From: Corynebacterium meridianum | Lineage (GTDB): Bacteria > Actinomycetota > Actinomycetes > Mycobacteriales > Mycobacteriaceae | Direction of reading: 5' to 3' | Length of the DNA: 64,000 bases | Assembly: GCF_016342265.1 (NCBI RefSeq) | Contig: NZ_JAEIOS010000009.1 | Coordinates: forward strand, 434,001 to 498,000 | Part shown: positions 1 to 7,863 of the stretch, piece by piece | How the letters are laid out: the number at the start of each line of letters is the position of its first letter | Position numbering within the stretch: position 1 is the first letter of the stretch | The notes under the pieces: generated by a model | Told to the model about the DNA's origin: nothing | Seen by the model: only the letters and a program-made list of their open reading frames with translations | Database searches by the model: none | Position numbers and translations under genes: made by a program

Positions 1-285
1 GCCCGAGAGGTCGCGCTGAATGCCATCCGCGAACTGCCCAGCGTGCTCTCCGATCCCCCGGCCCAGGCACTGTTCTCACAGGTCGGAACCGGGACGATAC
101 AGCTGGATCTGAGGTTCTGGACCAGCGCCCGCCAGCTCGACACCAAGGAAGCCCAGGACGCGGTGATCGAGCACGTCCTGGGTTCCTTCGCCGGGAACGG
201 AATCACCATCGGAACGCCACCGTTGGCTGTACAGCTCACGGAGATCCCCGAGGCGGACAACGAAGGGCCGGAAGAACAGGCCTAA
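1..285 (+). CDS. MscS-family mechanosensitive channel, C-terminal part (5' truncated by window)
   Basis: An open frame runs from the first base to a TAA stop at 283-285, so the start lies outside the window. The 94 visible residues have the mixed beta/alpha character of the cytoplasmic C-terminal domain of small-conductance mechanosensitive channels: a helix around REVALNAIREL, then a strand GTIQLDLRFWT, then a helix and a final strand. Such channels sit in the cytoplasmic membrane and release solutes on hypo-osmotic shock. The pore helices cannot be checked because they are upstream. The family call rests on the fold pattern of the tail only; another MscS subfamily is equally possible. Confidence 0.6.
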   Translation, partial: AREVALNAIRELPSVLSDPPAQALFSQVGTGTIQLDLRFWTSARQLDTKEAQDAVIEHVLGSFAGNGITIGTPPLAVQLTEIPEADNEGPEEQA

Positions 286-645
286 CTACCCTGGATCTGC
301 ATCAGGTGGGAAACACGCGTGCCGCAGTGCTCCGCTGCCCCGGGACCCCGCGATACGGGTTGTCGTAGGTACATGCGGAGCATTGTCCTCCCGGGACGGA
401 CAGATCCCGTCGGCAGCAGGAGATCCGGGTGCCGGCGGTCTCTTGCGGTGGGGTCAGGGGCACGTGTCCGACTCCATGCTCGTGGGGATCATGTGTTGCC
501 TGCTTCTGCGTTGGTTACGCAGGTGGACTGCACGACATCAATCGTGCTGTCGTGGATGCCGCGGATGAAGAAACGTTATCGGCGTACATTCACCGATGCG
601 GCCCATCCCTCTGCGGTCGGGTCTGAAGCATCGCCGGTTCGGACC
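286..645. other. Intergenic region without a supported gene
   Basis: About 360 bases between the channel gene and the convergent DoxX-like gene. Short open frames occur on the plus strand but none has a convincing ribosome binding site together with protein-like composition. I see no clear terminator hairpin with a T-tract. Confidence 0.5.
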
Positions 646-1002
646 TCAGAGGAAGCTCGACACGAGGGTCACGCACGACAGTGCCAGCATCCCCAGGCAA
701 TTGACCCGGAAAGCGGCTCCGGTTGCTTTCGCCCGGATGTGGGCTGCTGATGCGCACAGGAAATAGGCGATGACCCCGCTGTTGGCTGCAAAGGCGATTC
801 CGGGGACCCAGATGCCTGCGATGAGCCCCCCTGCCGCAAGCACCTTGACAACGAGCAGGATCCACCACCACTCCTCGGGGAACCGGACACCGTGGAGACA
901 CATGCGGATGAAGCCGAGCGGCCGGATCGACAGCGCCACGTCCAGGAGAAGGACGGCGGCCAGGAGAGCTGGTGGCACCCACCACGACGGAAGCAGAATC
1001 AC
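646..1002 (-). CDS. DoxX-like small integral membrane protein
   Basis: A 118-aa protein with four hydrophobic segments (about residues 6-25, 44-65, 68-86 and 100-117) and almost no soluble part, matching the DoxX / DoxX_2 class of four-helix membrane proteins. The GTG start overlaps the stop of the upstream tetR gene (GTGA), and a GGGAGG ribosome binding site lies inside the end of tetR, so the two genes are translationally coupled. The biochemical role of these proteins is poorly defined; some are linked to thiol or quinone stress. The coupled regulator suggests an inducible membrane function under a small-molecule signal. Confidence 0.7.
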   Translation of the reverse strand: MILLPSWWVPPALLAAVLLLDVALSIRPLGFIRMCLHGVRFPEEWWWILLVVKVLAAGGLIAGIWVPGIAFAANSGVIAYFLCASAAHIRAKATGAAFRVNCLGMLALSCVTLVSSFL

Positions 1003-1592
1003 GGGTGACCTCCCTCATGCGGGCAGATCGCCGCGAAGACGTCCCGCAACTGAGCCGTGAATTCCGATACGGACCTCTCCGGCGTGGCCGACCACATGAA
1101 CAAGCTCCCGATGTACGCCGCGTGGAACGCGTCGGCACATCCACGTGCGTCGACGGACCTCGGGCAACCGCAGGCTTCCACCAGATGCTCGAACACAGCG
1201 ATCAGCCGCCGCGCGAGGTCGGTGAAGACCACGGAGGAATGTCTCCCACCGACCAGAATCGAGGCGTACGCCTGCGCGAGGTCACGACGCTCATCGAAGA
1301 GCGACACGAACGGCTCAACCACTGCCACCGCCTCTTCGTCGCACCGGGTTCCGACACCCGGGGCGAGAGCATCGGCGTGCTGCTGACGCTCCGCGATGAG
1401 GCCGTCGAAGAACTCCACCAGCAGGGTTTCCTTGTCTCCGGCCGCCATCACGGTCCCGACACTCACACCCGCTTTCCGCGCGATATCCCTCACGGTCGTC
1501 TCAAGGAATCCACGCTCGTCGAACAACTTGCCTGCCGCCTCCAGCACGGCACGGCGCGTCGCCTGACGCGCCTCAGCCCGGATGCCGTTCAT
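999..1592 (-). CDS. TetR-family transcriptional regulator
   Basis: A 197-aa TetR/AcrR-type repressor. The N-terminal helix-turn-helix spans about residues 12-58 (AVLEAAGKLFDERGF, then TTVRDIARKAGVSVGTV). The rest is the helical ligand-binding and dimer domain, with no recognisable ligand signature. I chose the ATG at 1592 because AGGAGG stands five bases upstream; the longer frame from 1622 would begin inside the operator repeats. It is the first gene of a two-gene unit with the DoxX-like protein, and two palindromes overlap its translation start region, which points to autorepression. Confidence 0.85.
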   Translation of the reverse strand: MNGIRAEARQATRRAVLEAAGKLFDERGFLETTVRDIARKAGVSVGTVMAAGDKETLLVEFFDGLIAERQQHADALAPGVGTRCDEEAVAVVEPFVSLFDERRDLAQAYASILVGGRHSSVVFTDLARRLIAVFEHLVEACGCPRSVDARGCADAFHAAYIGSLFMWSATPERSVSEFTAQLRDVFAAICPHEGGHP

Positions 1593-1602
1593 CACCACCT
1601 CC

Positions 1603-1627
1603 TGAACTTGTTCACTGAACATGTTCA
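1603..1627. promoter_or_regulatory. Tandem operator for the adjacent TetR repressor
   Basis: Two near-identical 12-bp palindromes, TGAACTTGTTCA (1603-1614) and TGAACATGTTCA (1616-1627), sit 13 bp apart immediately upstream of the tetR start. The second, extended to CTGAACATGTTCAG, is perfectly self-complementary. Both fit TGAACNNGTTCA. Position and symmetry suit binding of two TetR dimers in the promoter/leader region; binding itself is inferred. Confidence 0.75.
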
Positions 1628-1629
1628 GA

Positions 1630-2245
1630 CTACTTCAGGAGCCGGAGTTCTTCAAGGGACGTTGGCGGTACCCCCGCACAGAGAGTCAACCCGGGGGCGA
1701 TGCCCGACATGGCCCGACATGCCCCACACATGCCCGAACGCACCTCCCCCTCGGGTGCACCTCCGTCACGTAGCGGGACCAGTCGGAATGGCGACGTTTG
1801 ACGATCGGGTTCCCGACACCGAGATGCCCTCCTCCCCAGCAGTGGACACGACAGATCTCCACCGGCAGACACACGGGGCCGACCGGAAGATTCCGGAAAG
1901 CCCGGAAGCTCGCAGGAAGGCCGTTGAGACTCCACGCGGTGACTTCATTGAAGCAATAAGGCCCTGGCATATTCAATGGCTCCACCAACAAGCCATGAAA
2001 AAGACTCGAACGACAAGAAGGAACCAGAACGAAGCAATCCGACTCCATAACGCAGAAGCCACACTCTCCGAAAGCGGGCCTGCACCGGTAGCGTCCGGGA
2101 GAAATACGCCCGCACCACGGTGGACACCGTTGAAACGCGGGATCCCCCCTGGACACTCCACTGACAAGATCTTCATCGGCGACCACACCATCACCGTCGC
2201 CTCACGGTGCCTCGACCACGGAGACACCGTCGTCCCCCGGAAAAC
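1630..2245. other. Gene-poor stretch upstream of tetR
   Basis: About 600 bases without a gene I can support. The part near 1940-2070 is noticeably richer in A and T than its surroundings. Open frames on both strands have low-complexity, arginine/serine-rich translations typical of chance frames in GC-rich DNA, and none has a good start signal. It may hold the tetR promoter and possibly the decayed remains of a gene. Confidence 0.4.
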
Positions 2246-2248
2246 ACG

Positions 2249-2290
2249 GAAAAGGGGAAGTGAGAACCCCAAAGAGTTCGACACTTCCCC
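2249..2290 (-). terminator. Rho-independent terminator after tRNA-Ala
   Basis: A nine-base-pair stem, GGGGAAGTG (2254-2262) with CACTTCCCC (2282-2290), extended by GAAC/GTTC across a small internal loop. On the minus strand it is followed by TTTT, just beyond the 3' end of the tRNA. Confidence 0.8.
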
Positions 2291-2296
2291 TCGACG

Positions 2297-2369
2297 TGGA
2301 GCTAAGGGGAATCGAACCCCTGACCTCCTCGATGCGAACGAGGCGCGCTACCAACTGCGCTATAGCCCC
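2297..2369 (-). tRNA. tRNA-Ala, anticodon CGC
   Basis: Folds as a full cloverleaf: acceptor stem GGGGCTA/TAGCTCC, D-arm GCGC-AGTTGGTA-GCGC, anticodon stem CCTCG/CGAGG with loop TTCGCAT (anticodon CGC, reads GCG), and a T-arm with TTCGATT in the loop. The discriminator is A at 2297 and the CCA end is not encoded. A hairpin terminator follows directly. Confidence 0.95.
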
Positions 2370-2537
2370 TCAAGGTGTTTCCCTAGGGAGACAACCGGGT
2401 ACCGGGATCCGGCGTTGACCGGACCACTCGGTGCTGGTGGACATGTTACGCCCACAGGCCCGATGACACAATTTGGACCCGATCCCTCCGGACCGGTGCC
2501 CGTCACCCGCCCGAAACCGGTGTCCACCGGTGCGCGG

Positions 2538-3866
2538 TCAGCCCGCCCGGCGCGGGTGGTAGGTCGAGATGTCGATCACGGTGTCCTCGTCCGATCCGGT
2601 CCCCGCGAAGCCTTCGTGGAGTTCGAGCTCGTGGAAGTCGGGGCTCTCGTCGTCGATCTCCAGGACGATGGCGCCGGGGCGTCGCAGACGTGCGGGGAGT
2701 CCGAGTTCGGCGTCGGCTGAGTTCCGCACGCCGAGGCGTGCGCGGCGGATCTGGCGGATTCGGCGGGCGCGGAGTTCCTGTTCGGCCATGACCTGGGTGC
2801 GCAGCGCGTAGAGGTACATGCCGAGCAACAGTCCGACGGCCGCTGGTGCGAGCCAGTACAGTCCCCCGAACAGGAGGCCGATCCCGAGGCCCGCCAGCAG
2901 GAGCACGGCGAGGATGATCAGGGTGCGTTGGCGCCGTCGGAACCGGGCCGCGGCGTAGGCGTCGTGGGTCTCGGGGTCGAATCCGCCACGACCACGGCGG
3001 CGCGCGGCGAACGCGATGTCCTCTTCGGTGAGTTCCGGTTCGGCCTCCTCGATCTCGGCGACCGCGGTCTCAGCGACGTGCGGTTCATCGCCGTAGTCGT
3101 AGGCCTCTCCGGTGTCGTCGGCGGGGCGGTAGTCCCCCGCCGGGTGCAGGAGGTCGGCGGGGTCGGTGTAGGCGTCGTCGTGGTGGAAGGCCTCTTCGTC
3201 GTCGTCATAGTCGAGGTCAACCGCGGAGATCACCACTGTGTCCACCGTTCCGGGGTGCGCGGCCAGGGCAGGCAGCTCCGTGACGACCTCACCTTCGAGG
3301 ATCTCGATGGTGTCCTGCTCCGCGGGGTGTCTCCGGGCACTCATGCGGCTGCGGATCTCTGCTGCGGCCGCTCTGCGGCGTTCACTTGCACTGTCGGGCC
3401 CGCCGGTTTCATCTCCGTCTTGAGCCTCCGAGCGGTCGTTTTCCCCGGACGCCGCAGTCCGTCCGAACAGGGCGGAGAAGAAGCCGCCGATCCCGGAGCC
3501 GCGTGCCGCCCCCTCGTCCTCCCGGACGGTGGGCTCGTCGGCGTCGTGTTCCACGGTATCGTCGTCGACGCTGCGCCTCTGTCCGTCGATGACCTCCGGG
3601 TCGTCGAGCAGTTCATACTCGTCGGCGTCCGGTTCCCGGGAGTCGATCGGAGCTGTCGGGGATCCCGCGTGGCCGTGCGCGTCGTAATGACCGAGACGTG
3701 GTCGGCGACGTGGGGCCTGCGCTGCATCGTCGCCGGAGAAAACGATGCGGGTGTCGTCGAATCCCTCACCCGCGTGCCGGATGGGGCGACGGTTGCGCAG
3801 CACGAGTGGAAGGAGCACAAACAGCCAGACCACGACCATCAGGCCGATCACGAATGTTCCGAACAT
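2538..3866 (-). CDS. sepX: Divisome membrane protein SepX/GlpR family (receptor for the gephyrin-like Glp)
   Basis: A 442-aa protein with one N-terminal transmembrane helix (about residues 3-22), a long acidic, disordered middle rich in D, E and R, then two closely spaced helices (about 314-351) and a short C-terminal tail. This architecture and the order galU / moeA-like / rimJ / this gene match M. tuberculosis Rv0993-Rv0996, and in C. glutamicum the corresponding protein (GlpR) anchors Glp to the membrane at the divisome. I chose the ATG at 3866, preceded by AAGGTGG, because upstream codons do not look coding. The link to division comes from known family members; the sequence itself shows only topology and context. 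Confidence 0.75.
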   Translation of the reverse strand: MFGTFVIGLMVVVWLFVLLPLVLRNRRPIRHAGEGFDDTRIVFSGDDAAQAPRRRPRLGHYDAHGHAGSPTAPIDSREPDADEYELLDDPEVIDGQRRSVDDDTVEHDADEPTVREDEGAARGSGIGGFFSALFGRTAASGENDRSEAQDGDETGGPDSASERRRAAAAEIRSRMSARRHPAEQDTIEILEGEVVTELPALAAHPGTVDTVVISAVDLDYDDDEEAFHHDDAYTDPADLLHPAGDYRPADDTGEAYDYGDEPHVAETAVAEIEEAEPELTEEDIAFAARRRGRGGFDPETHDAYAAARFRRRQRTLIILAVLLLAGLGIGLLFGGLYWLAPAAVGLLLGMYLYALRTQVMAEQELRARRIRQIRRARLGVRNSADAELGLPARLRRPGAIVLEIDDESPDFHELELHEGFAGTGSDEDTVIDISTYHPRRAG

Positions 3867-4003
3867 GAGCGTGTGCCCACCTTCCACTTGGATACAACAG
3901 AATGACGGGCAGGGTGACCTGCCACTTCTCCCCAACACTAACTGTGTTCCACGGGGCCGCCCGGTAGGCACGCCGGGACCACCCGGTGGTGGGATGGCCT
4001 GCG

Positions 4004-4708
4004 TCAGTCCGACTTTCCGAGGATTCTCCCGCTGCGTATCAGCCGGTTCACGCAGGTGTCGAGGAACTCTCCCGCGGTCAGCGCCACGAGGTGGTGGTCC
4101 CGCCAGTCGCCGTCGATGTGGAGACAGCGCACCAGATACCCCTCCTCGCGGAAGCCGTTGATCGCGAGGACCCTGCCCGATGCCGGATTCGCGGGCAGGT
4201 AGGTGGCCGTGATCCGGTGCACACCGACCCTGTCGAATGCGTGGTCGACTCCGAGCGCAACGGCGGCCGTCGCCACGCCCCGCCCCGTGTAGCGGCTGGA
4301 CACCCAGTAGCCGATCCAGCAGTCGGAGACGACACCGTGCTGAATGTTGCCGAGGGTCAACTGCCCCGCGAAGTGTCCGTCGCATTCGATCGCCATGGGC
4401 ACCAGTACCCCGGTGTTCGCCATGGTGCGCAGGGAGAGCAGAAGCCGCCACCAGGCGGAGCGGTCGTGGGCGCGTTCCCAGGTGCCCGCGACGGTGGGTT
4501 CGACGGGGCGGAGGATATCGACGTCCTCGGTCCGCATGGCGGACCAGGATCCGCCGTCACGCCGCAGCAGTGGGCGCAGCCGAACCAGTGTGCCATCCGG
4601 GGTCATGACACGGTCGGTGGTTTCGGGCCATCCCGGGTGTTCGGGATGCGGGTCGCGGCTCGCCTGTCGCTCCGCCCTTACGACCGCACGCCCGAGGGGA
4701 TCAATCAC
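4004..4708 (-). CDS. rimJ: GNAT-family N-acetyltransferase, RimJ/RimL type
   Basis: A 234-aa acetyltransferase. Residues from about 37 onward give the GNAT pattern: an early strand LVRLRPLLRRD, then IGYWVSSRYTGRGVATAAVAL, where the RGVAT turn is the acetyl-CoA pyrophosphate-binding loop, then HRITATYLPANPASGRVLAINGF, which is typical of RimJ/RimL protein-N-terminal acetyltransferases (the NxxS asparagine and conserved GF are present). It probably acetylates the N terminus of a ribosomal or other protein; the substrate is unknown. It starts 27 bases after glp on the same strand and so is likely part of the glp-rimJ-sepX unit. Confidence 0.8.
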   Translation of the reverse strand: MIDPLGRAVVRAERQASRDPHPEHPGWPETTDRVMTPDGTLVRLRPLLRRDGGSWSAMRTEDVDILRPVEPTVAGTWERAHDRSAWWRLLLSLRTMANTGVLVPMAIECDGHFAGQLTLGNIQHGVVSDCWIGYWVSSRYTGRGVATAAVALGVDHAFDRVGVHRITATYLPANPASGRVLAINGFREEGYLVRCLHIDGDWRDHHLVALTAGEFLDTCVNRLIRSGRILGKSD

Positions 4709-4735
4709 GTGTGCCCACTTCCCCGGCCGGTCCGG

Positions 4736-6025
4736 TCACTGACTCTGGGAGAGGAAGAGGACATCGACGACGTCTCCGGGCCGGATCGCGGTGATCTCCT
4801 CGGGGATCCGGATCATCGCGTTCGCCGCGCCCATTCCGGCGAGCAGGTGGGCAGGCGCGCCGCCGGCACCGCCGAGTCCCTCGACGAGGTAGTCACGTGT
4901 CTCGGCGTCGCGCATGAGCCGGGCACGGATGAGTCCGCGGCGTCCCTCTCTCGACGTGATGCGGTTGAGGGCGCGGGCCTTCACGGTCCGGCGGGTGGCG
5001 TTGCGCTTACCGAGCGACAGTCTCACGACGGGGCGGATGAAGGTCTCGAAGATGACGAGGGCGGATACCGGGTTCGAGGGCAGGAGGAACACCGGGATCC
5101 CTTCATCGCCGAGGAGACCGAACCCCTGCACGGATCCCGGGTGCATGGCCACCCGGGTGGTGTCGATGTCGCCGATCTCCGAGAGCACCCGGCGGATGGT
5201 CTCCGAGCCGGCACCACCGACCGCACCCGAGATGACGATGATTTCGCTGCGCAGCATCTGCCCCTCGATGATTTCGCGCAGCCTCCGGGGTTCGCCGGCT
5301 GCGATACCGACGCGGTGGACGTCCGCGCCGGCTTCTCGTCCGGCTGCGGCGAGCGCGTAGGAGTTGACGTCGTAGACCTGTCCGCGGCCCGGATCCCGGT
5401 CGATGTCGACGAGTTCGGCTCCCGCGGAAATCACGGACATCCGGGGACGGGGATAGACGAGGACCTTGGAGTGGCCGACGGCGGCGAGCAGTCCGATCTG
5501 CGCGGGTCCGAGGACGCTGCCCGGTGACACCGCGACATCACCCTCGCGGATATCGTCCCCGACCTTGCGCACGAACTCACCGGAGCGCACGGGACGCTCG
5601 GCGGTCATCCGCTTGTGTCCGCGATCCGACCAGGCGAGTGGGAGAACCGCATCAGCGAGCGTGGGCAGCGGAGCTCCCGTGTGCACGCGGACGGCCTGCC
5701 GGGGCTGCAGCCGGAGCGGCTGCTGCGATCCCGCGGGGACTTCACCGACGACGGGGAGAGATTTGGCGTTCCCCTTCGGTTCGCCGGTCTGACCGTCCCT
5801 GGCGGGGGTCAGTTCCGGGGAACCGATTCCGCGTTCTCCCCCGACGTCGACGGCGCGGACCGCATACCCGTCTATCGCCGCCTGGGTGAATCCGGGTAGG
5901 GGGCGGGTGGCCTGCACTTCCTCGGCACACATGAGGCCGAGTGCCTCGGAGATGGCGATGCGAACCGGTTCCGGGGTGACCGCGGCACGGGTCACGAGGG
6001 ACAGTTGCTGTTCGACGGAACGCAC
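4736..6025 (-). CDS. glp: Gephyrin/MoeA-like protein (Glp), with degenerate MoeA motifs
   Basis: A 429-aa protein with the full MoeA domain series: an N-terminal part with FTQAAIDGYAVRA (47-58), a central MogA-like fold, and a C-terminal beta-barrel domain. Several residues conserved in molybdenum-inserting MoeA enzymes differ: the GDE-type motif reads AGAEL (201-205), the SGD-type turn reads AVGGAGSET (268-276), the PGKP turn reads HPGSV (295-299) and LPGNPVS reads LPSNPVS (315-321). The GTG start at 6025 is preceded by AAGGAG. In C. glutamicum a MoeA paralogue in this position, Glp, binds FtsZ and the membrane receptor GlpR and acts in division. Given the altered motifs and the sepX neighbour, that role is more likely here than cofactor synthesis, but enzyme activity is not excluded. 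Confidence 0.75.
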   Translation of the reverse strand: MRSVEQQLSLVTRAAVTPEPVRIAISEALGLMCAEEVQATRPLPGFTQAAIDGYAVRAVDVGGERGIGSPELTPARDGQTGEPKGNAKSLPVVGEVPAGSQQPLRLQPRQAVRVHTGAPLPTLADAVLPLAWSDRGHKRMTAERPVRSGEFVRKVGDDIREGDVAVSPGSVLGPAQIGLLAAVGHSKVLVYPRPRMSVISAGAELVDIDRDPGRGQVYDVNSYALAAAGREAGADVHRVGIAAGEPRRLREIIEGQMLRSEIIVISGAVGGAGSETIRRVLSEIGDIDTTRVAMHPGSVQGFGLLGDEGIPVFLLPSNPVSALVIFETFIRPVVRLSLGKRNATRRTVKARALNRITSREGRRGLIRARLMRDAETRDYLVEGLGGAGGAPAHLLAGMGAANAMIRIPEEITAIRPGDVVDVLFLSQSQ

Positions 6026-6171
6026 TCGCTTCGTCTCCTTCCCGACGGACACGGACCTGATCACCGCGTCGTTCCGCCGTAATTGTAGTGCGGTGAAGCG
6101 CCTCCGGGGCGGTATCCTGCGCGGAGCGCCCGGATGTCGCGACCCGGGTGCCCGTCAGCCCGGTGCAGCGT

Positions 6172-7083
6172 CTAGTCGGACTCGAGGAGTTCGGCGACCC
6201 ATCTGCGCAGTGAGGGGCCGTACTCCGGATGGTGGATTCCGTAGTCGACGCACGCCCGGATGTACCCTCCGGGGTTTCCGAGGTCGTGGCGTCGGCCGTC
6301 GTGGATGACGATGTGCACGGGGTGTCCCTCGGTGATCAGGAGTTCGATCGCGTCGGTGAGCTGGAGTTCGCCGCCCTTGCCCGGTTCGATGCGGCGCAGC
6401 GCGTCGAAGATCGCCCTGTCGAGCAGGTATCGGCCCGTCGCCACGAAGGTCGAGGGGGCATCCTCCCGGGCGGGTTTCTCGACCATGCCGAGGACACGCT
6501 TCACGTCCCCCGCCTCGGTGTCCACCTCCTCGATGTCGAACACTCCGTAGTTGCTGACCTGGTCGGGCTCGACCTGGAACGCACAGAGCACGCTGCCCCC
6601 GAGTTCGGCTCGGACCTCGGCCATCCGCTCCATCACGCCGGTGGGGAGGACGAGATCGTCGGGCAGCATGACGGCGACAACGTCCTCGTCATCGTCCAGC
6701 ACCTCCTCCGCGAGTCCGACGGCATGGCCGAGTCCGAGTGGCTTGTCCTGTTCCACGGGGACCGCACGGATCAGTGAGGGCGCACGGCGCACCTTGTCGA
6801 GTTGCTCGTCCTTACCGCGTTCCTCGAGGGTGCGCTCGAGTTCGGGATGCTCCTGAAAATGCGCGAGTACCCCCTGCTTCTTCGGGGCGGTGATCACCGC
6901 GAGCCGGGACGCCCCCAGCTCCGCTGCTTCCTCGGCGATCAACTCGATTCCGGGTGTGTCGACCACCGGGAGGAGTTCCTTCGGGACGGTCTTCGTCGCG
7001 GGCAGGAAACGGGTGCCCAGGCCCGCTGCGGGGACAACAACCGTCTTCACCGCATGCTTGTGCAACTTCATCGGCTTGCTCAT
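6172..7083 (-). CDS. galU: UTP--glucose-1-phosphate uridylyltransferase
   Basis: A 303-aa enzyme making UDP-glucose from UTP and glucose-1-phosphate, feeding trehalose, glycogen-linked and cell-envelope polysaccharide synthesis. The nucleotide-binding signature GLGTRFLPATKTVPKE lies at 21-36, followed by the family patterns LIAEEAAELGASRLAVIT, LGHAVGLAEEV and VMLPDDLV, and GELQLTDAI near the end. The length is normal for bacterial GalU. It is first of the minus-strand run galU-glp-rimJ-sepX, divergent from the folate gene. A TATATT -10 element (7103-7108 on the complement) and AAGG before the ATG support the start. Confidence 0.95.
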   Translation of the reverse strand: MSKPMKLHKHAVKTVVVPAAGLGTRFLPATKTVPKELLPVVDTPGIELIAEEAAELGASRLAVITAPKKQGVLAHFQEHPELERTLEERGKDEQLDKVRRAPSLIRAVPVEQDKPLGLGHAVGLAEEVLDDDEDVVAVMLPDDLVLPTGVMERMAEVRAELGGSVLCAFQVEPDQVSNYGVFDIEEVDTEAGDVKRVLGMVEKPAREDAPSTFVATGRYLLDRAIFDALRRIEPGKGGELQLTDAIELLITEGHPVHIVIHDGRRHDLGNPGGYIRACVDYGIHHPEYGPSLRRWVAELLESD

Positions 7084-7102
7084 ACCTTGAGCCTACCGGC
7101 CC

Positions 7103-7159
7103 AATATAACGAAACGGACAACGGCTCCCCGGGCGGGTGTAACGGCCGGGGATTAGGAT
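7103..7159. promoter_or_regulatory. Divergent promoter region, galU / folate cyclo-ligase
   Basis: On the minus strand TATATT (complement of 7103-7108) is a good -10 box for galU, giving a leader of about 13 nt. On the plus strand TAGGAT (7154-7159) ends eight bases before the ATG of the cyclo-ligase gene, which would give a leaderless transcript. Confidence 0.55.
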
Positions 7160-7167
7160 CGTTTGAC

Positions 7168-7863
7168 ATGGATATTCGGAGGCGACGGCCTGATTCGGGA
7201 CCATTCGACGACCCCCGGGAAGCGAAGGAGCCCCTGCGCCGATCGATCCTGCACGCCCGTGGTTCCCTGTCCCCCGGACGTCGTCGTTCCATGGACGCCC
7301 GCGTGGTCGAAGGGGTGCTCCGGCTGATCGGATCCGGGCACCCGACCGCGGTTGCCGCATACTCACCCATGCCGGGGGAACCCGGTGGCGAACAGTTGGT
7401 GGGTGCGTTGCTGTCGGTACTGCCCGGCGTGTGGTTGCCGGTGAGCGGACCGGACGGGCGACTCGGTTGGTCATGTTGTGGATCGCCCCGCGATCTGCGC
7501 AGGGGCCGGTTCGGGATCCTCGAGCCGGCGGGGCCGGAGGTGGATGCCGTTCCGGGGGACGTGGAGCTTCTGCTGTGTCCCGCGCTGGCCTGCTCCGTGG
7601 ACGGGGTTCGGCTCGGCCGAGGTGCCGGCTACTTCGATCGGGCGCTGGCCGGTGTGAATCGGGACCGGTGCCGGATCATCGCCTTGACGTACGATTCGGA
7701 ACTGCTCGAGCGGTTGCCCGCGGAGGAGCATGACGCACCTGTGGACGGTGTTCTAACCCCGGAGAGATTCCACACCTGTGTTTGGCCGAAGGCTGACCCG
7801 GGAACCTCGGACGATCCCGGGTTGTCTGAAGGATATGAGACTTCCCCGCAGAACAAGGCATGA
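7168..7863 (+). CDS. 5-formyltetrahydrofolate cyclo-ligase
   Basis: A 231-aa enzyme of the 5-formyl-THF cyclo-ligase family, which converts 5-formyl-THF to 5,10-methenyl-THF with ATP and so returns a dead-end folate to one-carbon metabolism. The sequence shows KEPLRRSILHARGSL near the N terminus, then PLPV-like and FGILEP segments, and the signature GRGAGYFDRAL (residues about 151-161) with DGVLTPERF near the end. The ATG at 7168 is chosen because a TAGGAT -10 box lies eight bases upstream; this fits a leaderless start. The downstream SAF-domain gene overlaps its end. Confidence 0.9.
   Translation: MDIRRRRPDSGPFDDPREAKEPLRRSILHARGSLSPGRRRSMDARVVEGVLRLIGSGHPTAVAAYSPMPGEPGGEQLVGALLSVLPGVWLPVSGPDGRLGWSCCGSPRDLRRGRFGILEPAGPEVDAVPGDVELLLCPALACSVDGVRLGRGAGYFDRALAGVNRDRCRIIALTYDSELLERLPAEEHDAPVDGVLTPERFHTCVWPKADPGTSDDPGLSEGYETSPQNKA

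Noticed and set aside
319..626. Overlapping short plus-strand frames after the MscS gene
   Set aside because: They overlap each other in different frames, lack ribosome binding sites and have Cys/Arg-rich chance composition. One end (LHDINRAVVDAADEETLS) looks slightly protein-like, but not enough.
1698..1736. Repeated CCGACATG / ACATGCCC units that look like a short repeat array
   Set aside because: Only three irregular copies without equal spacers; not a CRISPR or an iteron set.
972..2720. A 582-codon plus-strand frame crossing the tetR, operator and tRNA-Ala region
   Set aside because: It runs antisense through tetR and through a tRNA gene and its terminator, so it cannot be a real protein gene over its length.
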